Shown here: positions 5,445 to 12,790 of the stretch, in pieces
Layout of the letters: every line of letters starts with the position of its first letter
Position numbering within the stretch: the first letter of the stretch is position 1
Source of the DNA: Prevotellaceae bacterium UBA1710
GTDB taxonomy: Bacteria > Bacteroidota > Bacteroidia > Bacteroidales > Bacteroidaceae
Length of the DNA stretch: 22,207 nucleotides
Assembly (NCBI GenBank): GCA_002317355.1
Contig: DCJC01000031.1
Coordinates: 1 to 22,207 of the forward strand
Direction: 5' to 3'
Program-made: the position numbers and the translations under genes
Notes under the pieces: generated by a model
Told to the model about the DNA's origin: nothing
Databases searched by the model: none
The model's input: the letters and a program-made list of their open reading frames with translations, nothing else

Positions 5445-6938
5445 TTATCTTGCAAGGTATGTTTCAACCAGTTTACGCAGTTGTTCTGTCGAGAGGTTGG
5501 AAGCCCCTGTTTCTTCAATCTCCGCATACTCTTCTTTGTTCCTTGTAATGACAAACTTACGTTCTTTGCCTTGTACAATGCACAGCAGATGGAAATTGCC
5601 CTTGTAAGTTTGTTCTACACGTACATTCTCGTATAGAATGCCACCAATCTCAAATGATGGTGAACTACTATCAGGCAAGAAGTCCCATTCAGACAAATGG
5701 TTGTTAAGACAAGTTTCAACAGCAGCTATCCATTGTTGACCTACACCACATTCTTCTGCGTATGTACGGAACTTACTGATAGCAGAAGCAACCTCATTGA
5801 TAATAGTTTCTGCCTTTCTGATACCATTATCTTTTGCGAGAGTAAGAGCGTCATTAAGTGTTTGACCTTGCAGCTTTCCTTGCATCATAAGGCAGTGCAT
5901 AGTCTCAGGAAGGAAACCTCCGACATTGAAAATATAAGTCATGTCGTATGCTGGCGATAACTGCCAATGACCGTTTTCGTCCATAAGGAAAGAGAAGTTC
6001 TTGTTGTGGTCATCGGTATTGTTGGCAAGGATATTGAACACCATCCTGCGAAACACCTCTTCCTGTGTGGATTCTGGAAGTCGCATCTTACGACATACCA
6101 TCAGCAGTTTCTCGTAACTGTCTGCTTCGGGGTATAAGGCAGCCAATGTCTGCATGTGAAGCTTACGTTCCTCATCACGATCAAAACGATGCGTTATGAA
6201 GTGGTTCTGTCCCTCAACCTCAATAAGCTTGCATGGCATCATGCTGATACCTGCAGATGTTGCCATCTTGTAATAAGCCATTTCAAGTTCGGCTGAGGAA
6301 CGAGCAGGATCACCAAACTTCAGGATGCAATACTCAAACCCTTTATGCGCAGATATCTGTCCGCTTCTTATCTCTCCTGTCTTAGGGTTTATGGCAATGA
6401 TGGCTTTTGGCTGTCTGCCACCTGCAGAGGTACCAACGGCTATCAAGGATTGCATGGTCAGAGACTCATCAGGCATTATCTTTACGTTCTCACGCTCAGT
6501 GAATATCTTTTGAGCCAAGTCTGTCAAAGCTTTCAGATTGAGCTGTTCAGATTTCTTTATGCCAGATGCCTCTGGAACAAACTCCAAGGCTCCCATTCCT
6601 CGCTTTCCAATAAAAGAGAGAATTTCAAGAGGGGTGATTTCCTGGTTACGTATTCCATTCTGTATTCTCCAACATTCGAAAACCTGGTTTCCCCAAGCAT
6701 CAGGAAGAGAGTCTGCAAGGAAAGGAGGCAGTTTATGATAAAGCTTCGTTTCCTTATCGCCTATGATAGGACGACGGCTTGCAGGTGACTGGGTAGAGGC
6801 AATAAGAGGGAAAGGATCAAGTTCACCACCGATAACAGCAGGATTGAACTCGAAGTACGAAATTCCTTTCCTTCCATCCCATGACAAGCGACCTATTTCC
6901 TTGTCCCAGAGTTTTATTTTAAGCGAGCTTGTTATCAT
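5445..6938 (-). CDS. hipA: HipA-family serine/threonine kinase toxin
   Basis: HipA toxins are kinases that phosphorylate translation factors; E. coli HipA inactivates glutamyl-tRNA synthetase. This 497-aa protein has the N-terminal HipA lobe motif LADSLPDAWG (74-83), the flexible phosphate-binding loop GTSAGGRQPK (169-178), the catalytic loop NNTDDHNKNFS (306-316) and the metal-binding segment SPAYDM (328-333). All active-site elements look intact. About 70 residues beyond the kinase core (after about 425) form an extra C-terminal region. Its ATG overlaps the hipB stop (ATGA), so translation is coupled. The usual hipB-hipA order is kept. The target here is unknown. The terminator at 5394-5418 ends the operon 27 bp downstream. 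Confidence 0.93.
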   Translation of the reverse strand: MITSSLKIKLWDKEIGRLSWDGRKGISYFEFNPAVIGGELDPFPLIASTQSPASRRPIIGDKETKLYHKLPPFLADSLPDAWGNQVFECWRIQNGIRNQEITPLEILSFIGKRGMGALEFVPEASGIKKSEQLNLKALTDLAQKIFTERENVKIMPDESLTMQSLIAVGTSAGGRQPKAIIAINPKTGEIRSGQISAHKGFEYCILKFGDPARSSAELEMAYYKMATSAGISMMPCKLIEVEGQNHFITHRFDRDEERKLHMQTLAALYPEADSYEKLLMVCRKMRLPESTQEEVFRRMVFNILANNTDDHNKNFSFLMDENGHWQLSPAYDMTYIFNVGGFLPETMHCLMMQGKLQGQTLNDALTLAKDNGIRKAETIINEVASAISKFRTYAEECGVGQQWIAAVETCLNNHLSEWDFLPDSSSPSFEIGGILYENVRVEQTYKGNFHLLCIVQGKERKFVITRNKEEYAEIEETGASNLSTEQLRKLVETYLAR

Positions 6939-7243
6939 GATTTCTTATGCCTTATTCGTTGAACCTTCTTTTCTGACTTGATGAGATATGCGGATTCTGG
7001 AAGTTCCGGCATAAATTCATCAAGGGCATCTATCTGGCCGATAGCCTTCATCAGCAACAGGAACGTACCAAGCGACATGTTACCTGACGTTCCGTTCTCA
7101 AACTTGTGAATTGTAGTTATTGTAATGCCTGATTGCTCAGAGACATCTTTCTGCGTCATGGTACTACGCAGACGATAATCTTTGAATCTTGCTCCAAGCA
7201 ACTTTATCAATTCTGGTATGGAATATTCGTAATAGTCAGCCAT
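6935..7243 (-). CDS. hipB: HipB-type antitoxin, XRE-family HTH repressor
   Basis: A 102-aa protein with an XRE/Cro-type helix-turn-helix at about residues 18-72 (segments RLRSTMTQKDVSEQSGIT and HKFENG). HipB-like antitoxins bind the operon operator and neutralise HipA. The C-terminal tail is basic (KSEKKVQRIRHKKS). The gene overlaps hipA by four bases. Its leader is about 80-90 nt and holds repeated TTTATACTRC sites that could be operators. Confidence 0.92.
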   Translation of the reverse strand: MADYYEYSIPELIKLLGARFKDYRLRSTMTQKDVSEQSGITITTIHKFENGTSGNMSLGTFLLLMKAIGQIDALDEFMPELPESAYLIKSEKKVQRIRHKKS

Positions 7244-7259
7244 AATGTCACACTTTTAA

Positions 7260-7310
7260 TTTATACTACACTATAGTTTATAGATATATATAGCATCTAT
7301 TTTATACTGC
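7260..7310 (-). promoter_or_regulatory. Candidate HipB operator pair in the hipBA leader
   Basis: TTTATACTRC occurs at 7260-7269 and again at 7301-7310 in the same orientation, 41 bp apart (about four helical turns). Both copies are downstream of the -7 box and upstream of hipB, where an autoregulating antitoxin would be expected to bind. Binding is inferred. Confidence 0.4.
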
Positions 7311-7326
7311 GCTTATATTTACGACT

Positions 7327-7335
7327 GCAAAATTA
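7327..7335 (-). promoter_or_regulatory. -7 box of hipBA
   Basis: The minus strand reads TAATTTTGC, a Bacteroidetes -7 box. It lies 84 bp upstream of the hipB start codon. Confidence 0.6.
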
Positions 7336-7431
7336 CGCAATATTTTTGAAATAAATGCATAATAGCAGGGAAAATATTGAAAAATGAACAAATTAATATG
7401 GCTCTGAAAGGAAAAGGAAATTCCAAAACAT

Positions 7432-7458
7432 AAAAAAAAAGAGCGACCGAAGCCGCCC
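7432..7458 (-). terminator. UUCG-loop terminator (copy 2), after ssb remnant
   Basis: The same GGGCGGC-TTCG-GTCGCTC hairpin and T-run as copy 1. It follows the truncated ssb 3' end at 7478-7548 and now probably serves as the terminator of the ATPase gene ending at 7598. Confidence 0.8.
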
Positions 7459-7477
7459 TTGCGAGGAAGAAGAGGGC

Positions 7478-7548
7478 TTACTCGTCCTTCTTCTTAGATG
7501 TCTTAGCCTCTGGAACCGGAGTTTCTTCCTCCTTCTCAGCAAGCTCGT
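7478..7548 (-). pseudogene. Remnant of the 3' end of an ssb-like gene
   Basis: Read on the minus strand, this encodes AEKEEETPVPEAKTSKKKDE and a stop, closely matching the C-terminal tail of the ssb-like gene at 9105-9481 (TEKEEETPAPEAKTSKKKGE). Homology continues through the terminator and stops abruptly near 7548, after which the DNA is unrelated. Only about 23 codons remain, so this is the stump of a second ssb copy. Confidence 0.8.
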
Positions 7549-7597
7549 AGTTATGAAAACCTATACATAACGAGCAATTTAAGTATGGCTTATATCC

Positions 7598-8911
7598 TTA
7601 CATATCTTCTAAGGAAAACGCCTTGGATTCAAGGGAATACTCACCGAAATCCTTTCCGGGAAGCAGGTTTATTTTTTCCTGTAGCTTAGTCATACTTATC
7701 TTGTGAGGATTACGTTTTACTTCTGCCACAATGCCTGTGTGGTCAAATTCATTGATAGCAATAAGGTCTATCTCATTTTGTCCTTTACGATCCCACCAGT
7801 TGCCGACTTGGGTAAACATTTCGCTTTCCATAACCTTGTCTTGGAAATAGCGTTCAAGTGTTCTGCCGGTAAATCCTTCGTAATTGTTTGTGATATTCGA
7901 CCTTAACAGAGAGAACAGATTACGCTCGATAAGTGACTGATATGGGTATATGAAGCGGAACCAGAATCTCAGGAAGTTGTCGTTTATCTCATACGCAGTG
8001 ACCTTTCCGTTCTGTTTAGCCATAAGTGGCTTCATGCGCTTGATGAGTTCATACTTGCTTTCAAGATTCTGTAGGTAGGTTCCCATATCCTTCTGTAGGA
8101 TGCTGTCAACCTCACTACGCTTTGTCTTTCCTGCTGCTATGATCTGTAAAATAGAGAAATATGTTCCATACTCACTACTGAACTCCTGGTTCAACAGTTC
8201 CTTGCCTTCCGTTAGGAAATATGAATCCTGACGGCAGACATAGTTTAGCATCTTTTCCTTGGTGTAGCATTTTGCATCAATGAAAAGTTCTATGTACTTT
8301 GCCACTCCTCCTGTTATTGCGTATAGACATAGTAGGTCTTCTGGAGCATAATCAGGATTGGCATCATGAAGTATCTGCTTCATAGCAGATATTGTGAAAG
8401 GACGAAGCGTAAACTTTGATGTAGGGCGACCGTAAAGAGGTTCTGCTTCATCCTCAAAGATGCGCTTCATCAAAGTCTGTATGCTGCCCAATACTATAAG
8501 GTTGATTTTTGCACTTCCCTTATATTTGTCCCAAACGTTCTGTATATCACCGAAGATTGCAGGATTTATCTTGTAAAGAGTCTGGAACTCATCAAAGACT
8601 ATGGTCAGATGTCTTCTCTGAGCTTCTTTCATTATTACTTCGAAGAGATCCTTGAAACGAGTGATTTCACCATAAATGGTAAGTCCTATCTGTTGTTCAA
8701 GATCGCGCTGGAAGTTCTGGCACAACAATGCCTCTGAATCCTTAGAGACGAACAGGTATGCATACTCCTTACCTTCCATCGCTTTTGTAATAAGCGACGT
8801 TTTACCAACTCTTCGACGTCCCATCAGTACTGTAAATACAGCACTTTCCTGTGACTGTTGCTCGTTATCCTGTAGAATGGACAACTCATTTACTCTATCA
8901 TAGAATTTCAT
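7598..8911 (-). CDS. ATPase_2/DUF234-type ATPase with nuclease-like C-terminus
   Basis: A 437-aa STAND/AAA-type ATPase of the family common in Bacteroidales and archaea (ATPase_2 plus DUF234). Walker A is GRRRVGKTS (31-39), Walker B is IVFDEF (104-109), and a sensor-like segment LIVLGSI follows near 138-144. The C-terminal region has a PD-(D/E)XK-like pattern: E380, D382 and E397-V-K399 in hydrophobic strands, as in DUF234 nuclease-like domains. The cellular role is not established for most of this family; DNA-linked or defence roles have been suggested. It is monocistronic, with its own -7 box, and lies between two direct copies of an ssb 3' end plus terminator, which suggests insertion or duplication as a unit. 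Confidence 0.88.
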   Translation of the reverse strand: MKFYDRVNELSILQDNEQQSQESAVFTVLMGRRRVGKTSLITKAMEGKEYAYLFVSKDSEALLCQNFQRDLEQQIGLTIYGEITRFKDLFEVIMKEAQRRHLTIVFDEFQTLYKINPAIFGDIQNVWDKYKGSAKINLIVLGSIQTLMKRIFEDEAEPLYGRPTSKFTLRPFTISAMKQILHDANPDYAPEDLLCLYAITGGVAKYIELFIDAKCYTKEKMLNYVCRQDSYFLTEGKELLNQEFSSEYGTYFSILQIIAAGKTKRSEVDSILQKDMGTYLQNLESKYELIKRMKPLMAKQNGKVTAYEINDNFLRFWFRFIYPYQSLIERNLFSLLRSNITNNYEGFTGRTLERYFQDKVMESEMFTQVGNWWDRKGQNEIDLIAINEFDHTGIVAEVKRNPHKISMTKLQEKINLLPGKDFGEYSLESKAFSLEDM

Positions 8912-8950
8912 AATATAAACATATATTTATATAAATGGCGGTTTATATTT

Positions 8951-8959
8951 GCAAAGGTA
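8951..8959 (-). promoter_or_regulatory. -7 box of the ATPase gene
   Basis: The minus strand reads TACCTTTGC, 40 bp upstream of the start codon. Confidence 0.55.
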
Positions 8960-9061
8960 ATAATATTTTGCGAATCACGCAAGTGTTTTAACAAATAATA
9001 TCAGTAGATAGGTCATTTTGCATTATTAACTTATTCGGTAAGGAAAAAGAGAGCCCAAAAC

Positions 9062-9086
9062 AAAAAAGAGCGACCAAAGCCGCCCT
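9062..9086 (-). terminator. Terminator after ssb-like gene (copy 3)
   Basis: Stem GGGCGGC/GTCGCTC with loop TTTG instead of TTCG, followed by TTTTTTG on the minus strand. It lies 19 bp beyond the ssb-like stop codon and is the third member of the terminator family. Confidence 0.82.
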
Positions 9087-9104
9087 TGCAAGGAAGAAGA
9101 GGGT

Positions 9105-9481
9105 TTATTCGCCCTTCTTCTTGGATGTCTTAGCCTCTGGAGCTGGAGTTTCTTCCTCCTTCTCAGTTGGCTCGAACTTGTTAGCAACGAGGACAACTCT
9201 GTTGTGCTTAACGCCATCCTCAGAAGTCCATTCCTCTGGCTTGAAGTAGCCCTCAACGGTGATCATCGCTCCCTTGGTGAGGCGGTCGAATGAAGAGGTG
9301 TTCTCGTTCTTGCGCCATGCCTCTATGTTCATGAAGGCTGAGGTGCGGTTGTTCTCATCGCCGTTCTTCTCTGTGCGGCTGATAGCCAGTGAGAAGCGTG
9401 CTACGCTTGCGTTAGTGAACTGACGGATTTCTCCTTACCTACGAAACCTGTTACTGCGAAAGTGTTCTCAATCTTTTTCAT
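9105..9481 (-). pseudogene. ssb: Small single-stranded-DNA-binding-like protein, one-base frameshift
   Basis: The ATG at 9481 opens a frame reading KKIENTFAVTGFVGK, which fails within a few codons. One extra base near 9434 restores a continuous 125-aa protein that runs through FTNASVARFSLAISRTEKNG and the intact frame below 9332 (MNIEAWRKNENTSSF...VEGYFKPEEW) to an acidic then Lys-rich tail. Strand spacing and the second half match the OB-fold SSB family, which coats single-stranded DNA. A missing G in the AAGG-GAG stretch is the simplest explanation, so it is either a recent pseudogene or a sequencing error. The tail ends in KKKGE rather than the acidic DDIPF-type tip of housekeeping SSB, so this is probably an accessory SSB. 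Confidence 0.75.
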
Positions 9482-10270
9482 AATTTTTAATTTTTAGAAG
9501 TGAAACATTTATTTTTTACAATGCCCTCAGAGTTAGCAAGGAAAGGATTAAAGGCAAGGAATTACCGAATTATTTCACCACCGGCACAGAAAAGTTTTTA
9601 TTGGATGTGTGCTGACGAAAAAAGTTTTTGAAAAAATTCAGGGAATATGGCACCTGGTACTTGCAGAATACGGCTTGCACTAACTTTGCATTGGAAAAAG
9701 TAACTGTGACTTGCTTCGTTCAGAAAATTCAAATGACGAAAAACGGTGGTCAAAGAGCACTCGCATAAGGATCGACAGTAAAGGAGCATTCCTATAGTCA
9801 CATGCAAGCAGAATACGATTCGCTTTCTACAGCCTTATAAAAAGAAGTTCGGTAAGGAGAAAAGAACCTTTGACAAGAACGGCCGAGGTTCGCAAGGAGT
9901 GTTACAACTAACGACAGCATCATAAAGGTGAGCGATGCAGTGATGGCACGACCAAGAGGTGAATGAACCACTGAAGGATAGTAAAAGTACACTAAAAGTA
10001 CCAGTAACAACGTGCGGCAACAGAGAAGAAGATACCAATAAGAGGCAGGACATAGAAAAGGCTGTTATGCACGATCTCGTATTGGAGGCATCAGTCTTTA
10101 TCTTTTCATCGTACATGACAGTAACCTATATTATGCTTGAATCTTCTATCTTCAAAACTAACAGAACTTCATGAAAATAGAATCAAAAGCTGGCATCACA
10201 GGGGAATACTCCCCTACCCCACTTCCATTTATCACAATTCACGATGTTCAACCTTTATTATTTCATTAAA
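9482..10270. other. No recognisable gene (789 bp)
   Basis: Open frames are short, overlap on both strands and show no family motif. A TAACTTTGC -7 box on the plus strand at 9681-9689 suggests that something here is or was transcribed rightward. The following 500 bp read like decayed coding sequence with many stops. A small hairpin (AGGGGA/TCCCCT) lies near 10200. Confidence 0.5.
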
Positions 10271-10359
10271 TAACTGAAGTTTCCCGCCCTTTGAAAGGTG
10301 GTTTTAAATCGTAGAAATAGATGTAAAACCACCTTTCAAAGGGCGGGAAACTTCAGTTA
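10271..10359. repeat. Large perfect palindrome (36-bp arms, 17-bp spacer)
   Basis: The left arm (10271-10306) is the exact reverse complement of the right arm (10324-10359), with 17 bp between. The outer half of the arm recurs at window positions 1-25. It has the form of a MITE-like element or two transposon ends head to head. No transposase is present. Confidence 0.85.
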
Positions 10360-10399
10360 TATAACAATCAATACCGACCATCTAAATCTGACACTAAAA

Positions 10400-10790
10400 G
10401 GGGAACTCTCCATTTTTTTATGGTAGATAGTCAGAAAGACCACCTAACATACAACAAGATTATTATATCATAAAACAATAATACCACCAAACAATAATAT
10501 TATTGTACTATTATACTATCGTATCACTATATATTAATATTATTATACCATACAATTATAATACTATTACATTATATATATTATATACCATATTAATATT
10601 TATATATAATAATGGTATATATAAAATACATAAAGCATTGTACGATTATATTACCATACATTTATACTAATACACTATAATACAATAATTCCATAACGCT
10701 ATATTATTAATAATGAATGGAATAACATAATAATACAACATAATAGAATATTATCCATCAACTATTTCATCATTCATTATCATATGGAAT
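10400..10790. repeat. A+T-rich low-complexity tract
   Basis: About 390 bp made almost entirely of TAATA, TATAT and ATTATA strings, much richer in A+T than its surroundings. No gene or promoter can be picked out. It may unwind easily, but I see no cluster of DnaA-box-like sequences. Confidence 0.8.
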
Positions 10791-10800
10791 GGCTGGGGGT

Positions 10801-10840
10801 ATCTACCATTTTTTTTGGTAGGTAGATAGGTAGATGGTAG
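10801..10840 (+). repeat. CTACC/GGTAG dispersed element, copy 1
   Basis: ATCTACCA, a T-run, then TGGTAGGTAGATAGGTAGAT: a short hairpin with a TAGG/TAGA repeat tail. Further copies lie at 10901, 11193, 12641 and 19301. Confidence 0.75.
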
Positions 10841-10900
10841 GGGTTGGGTGTTAGGTGTTAGGTGATGGGCGGTGGTGGTTTAAATATAAATGCACATACT

Positions 10901-10940
10901 ATCTACCATAAAATTTGGTAGGTAGATAGGTAGATGGTAG
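10901..10940 (+). repeat. CTACC/GGTAG dispersed element, copy 2
   Basis: Same unit and orientation as copy 1, with an A-rich loop (ATAAAATT) instead of the T-run. It is separated from copy 1 by 60 bp that include a G-rich stretch. Confidence 0.75.
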
Positions 10941-10952
10941 GTGGCGGTGGTT

Positions 10953-10994
10953 AGGTGATGGGTGGTAGGTGATGGGTGGTAGGTGATGGGTGTT
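10953..10994 (+). repeat. Tandem repeat, 3 x 14 bp, G-rich
   Basis: Three consecutive units of AGGTGATGGGTGGT, the last with two changes. Together with the similar TTAGGTGTTAGGTGATGGG stretch near 10850, it makes a strand-biased G-rich block directly after the A+T-rich tract. Confidence 0.85.
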
Positions 10995-11052
10995 GGCGGT
11001 TTGTATATCCTCCATCTCACCTCCTATTCTACTCCGTTTCTATTCCTATTTA

Positions 11053-11096
11053 GTTCCTATATGGTTCCTATATGGTTCCTATATGGTTCCCATGTG
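11053..11096 (+). repeat. Tandem repeat, 4 x 11 bp
   Basis: GTTCCTATATG repeats three times exactly from 11053, followed by a fourth diverged unit (GTTCCCATGTG). Confidence 0.88.
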
Positions 11097-11192
11097 AATC
11101 CCATTTTACAATAGGAGGTTAATGGGAATCATTGGAAGGCATCATCTGATTAACAATGTAGTGATGAGCCGCCAGCAATTCAACTATACGGA

Positions 11193-11236
11193 CATCTACC
11201 AACCTACCTATCTACCTACCATTTTTTGTGGTAGAT
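11193..11236 (-). repeat. CTACC/GGTAG dispersed element, copy 3
   Basis: Same element in inverse orientation to copies 1 and 2: CTACCAACCTACCTATC, then TACCATTTTTTGTGGTAGAT. It is followed by GAAGAGTGAAGAATTTGAGT, which also matches the 20382-20405 region. Confidence 0.75.
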
Positions 11237-11352
11237 GGGGAAAGGAAGAGAAGAGTGAAGAATTTGAGTTAGTATTTAGGACGGTTCGATGAATTCCAAT
11301 CATTTTGCAGCAAGTTCTGAAGGTGCGCAGACTGCATAGGCCAATGACATAA

Positions 11353-11390
11353 AAGTAAAAAACCACCATCGCAAAATGCGACAGTGGTTT
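11353..11390 (-). terminator. Terminator of the thioredoxin-like gene
   Basis: AAACCAC/GTGGTTT and TCGC/GCGA form a hairpin with an AAAAT-type loop. The minus strand continues TTTTTTACTTTT. It lies immediately after the stop codon at 11397. Confidence 0.85.
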
Positions 11391-11396
11391 CAATGT

Positions 11397-12566
11397 TTAT
11401 TTTGCAATATACTTATCTACCATTTCGAAGAAATCTCTATTGTCACATTTGGCAATAATCTTCTTGTCTGGAGAAATGAAGATGAACGTAGGCAGACACT
11501 CCACACCATATTTGGCTCTAATATCGGCAGCATCCTTATAGTCATTCCACTCACTCCATGACGTCTTTCCCCACACCTGACGCAACCAAACATTCTTGGC
11601 ATCCATGGATATCGTTATCAATTCTACCTTTTCAGCATAGTTCTTGACAAACTCCTCCAACTGAGGTCGCATGAAGTAACAAGGGCCACAACCGTTGGAA
11701 CAGAATTCAAGTATGGTGATCTTATCCTTCACCTCACTAAGCCGATGCTCGTTTCCTTCAAGATCATAGAGAGTGAAATCAGCCATTTGATCTCCTATTT
11801 TCAGCACATTAGGCGGATAGACTATGTTCTTAACCTCTATAGCATTTCCTAAATCCCTTAATTCCGATGGAATAGTCTCGTAGAGTTTGCGAACCTTCTC
11901 CTTTTGAACCACATCACCCGAAGCCACGACTCTATGTGCAAGGTCATACAAATAATCAAGCCATATTTCATTGCATTCCCTACCCTTCATGAACCCCAAC
12001 ATGACTTCTACATAATCAGAATCAAATCCTGACATTAGCACCCTAAGCGAGTCCTCATCTTTACGTAGTCTCTCCTTTTCTTCATTTGGCAAGTCTGCAA
12101 CATTAGCCTTTGTTCTCAACATAAAGATTTTCCTGAGAAGTTCACATTTCTCAGGAAACTTAGTTTTTTCAAACTCTATATATTCATTGAGTTCTTTCTG
12201 CAGTGGATTATCATTCTCTGCCTTCCAGAAATAACAGAACACACCGTCACCCGTAATCGTTGTTTTTGAACCAGGATAGGCATAAACCTTAAGTGGCAAA
12301 CTTGAAAAATCTTTCAATTCAATGCCAAAATGCTGTGTCAGAGTTTTTGGTGAATATTCAAAACGGAAGCGCTGATTCATAACAGAATCGGGATATGCCC
12401 CCATACCAAATTTTCCTTCTTGGTCGAATATAGCGATAATGCTTCTATCTGGAACTCCCGTTACCATACCCTCAAAAATACATGCTTCGAGTTCCTGCTT
12501 TGATTCCTGTGCCTGGCTGCCTAATGTAAACAAGGCAAGCGTCAATGACATAATAGTTTTTTTCAT
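11397..12566 (-). CDS. Periplasmic thioredoxin-like (TlpA/ResA) protein, DUF4369-type N-terminus
   Basis: A 389-aa exported protein. Residues 1-19 are a Sec signal peptide (MKKTIMSLTLALFTLGSQA). The N-terminal half (about 25-115) resembles the beta-rich DUF4369 domain often fused to thioredoxins in Bacteroidales, followed by a helical linker. The thioredoxin domain covers about 255-389, with the redox motif CGPC at 293-296, preceded by FCSNG instead of the usual W, and the cis-proline before the last sheet at P359 (CLPTFIF). Such proteins reduce or exchange disulphides in envelope proteins. Whether it is a lipoprotein is doubtful: no lipobox Cys follows the signal. It is monocistronic, with a clear -7 box and terminator. 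Confidence 0.88.
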   Translation of the reverse strand: MKKTIMSLTLALFTLGSQAQESKQELEACIFEGMVTGVPDRSIIAIFDQEGKFGMGAYPDSVMNQRFRFEYSPKTLTQHFGIELKDFSSLPLKVYAYPGSKTTITGDGVFCYFWKAENDNPLQKELNEYIEFEKTKFPEKCELLRKIFMLRTKANVADLPNEEKERLRKDEDSLRVLMSGFDSDYVEVMLGFMKGRECNEIWLDYLYDLAHRVVASGDVVQKEKVRKLYETIPSELRDLGNAIEVKNIVYPPNVLKIGDQMADFTLYDLEGNEHRLSEVKDKITILEFCSNGCGPCYFMRPQLEEFVKNYAEKVELITISMDAKNVWLRQVWGKTSWSEWNDYKDAADIRAKYGVECLPTFIFISPDKKIIAKCDNRDFFEMVDKYIAK

Positions 12567-12602
12567 ATACCGTTATTTTATGTTATAATCTCAATACTGT
12601 TT

Positions 12603-12611
12603 GCAAATTTA
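12603..12611 (-). promoter_or_regulatory. -7 box of the thioredoxin-like gene
   Basis: The minus strand reads TAAATTTGC, 37 bp before the start codon. Confidence 0.6.
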
Positions 12612-12640
12612 CACATTCTTTCCTACATATACAAATTTTT

Positions 12641-12684
12641 CATCTACCAATCTACCTATCTACCTACCATTTTTTGTGGTAGAT
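12641..12684 (-). repeat. CTACC/GGTAG dispersed element, copy 4
   Basis: Nearly identical to copy 3 (CTACCAATCTACCTATC, then TACCATTTTTTGTGGTAGAT). It lies between the thioredoxin promoter and the terminator of the DUF3137 operon. Confidence 0.75.
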
Positions 12685-12724
12685 ACCCGAATAGTAGGGA
12701 ATTGCAAAGTATGAAAGAAAGACA

Positions 12725-12757
12725 AAAACCAGATACCCGTTTCAGGTATCTGGTTTT
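12725..12757. terminator. Terminator of the lemA-DUF3137 operon
   Basis: A perfect 13-bp stem (AAAACCAGATACC with GGTATCTGGTTTT) and a 7-nt loop, with T-rich sequence on both sides. It can end the minus-strand operon stopping at 12791. Confidence 0.88.
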
Positions 12758-12790
12758 CTTATATCTTGACATTCAAGCGTTTGGACAAAA

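Noticed and set aside
9598..10174. Several 69-93-codon frames on both strands
   Set aside because: They overlap each other, contain no motif, and have mutually exclusive reading frames. The region is better treated as decayed or non-coding.
10271..10359. CRISPR array or Cas repeat
   Set aside because: There is a single palindrome, no regularly spaced direct repeats with unique spacers, and no cas gene in the window.
10400..10790. Chromosomal origin of replication
   Set aside because: No DnaA-box cluster and no dnaA, dnaN or similar neighbour; only the low melting composition fits.
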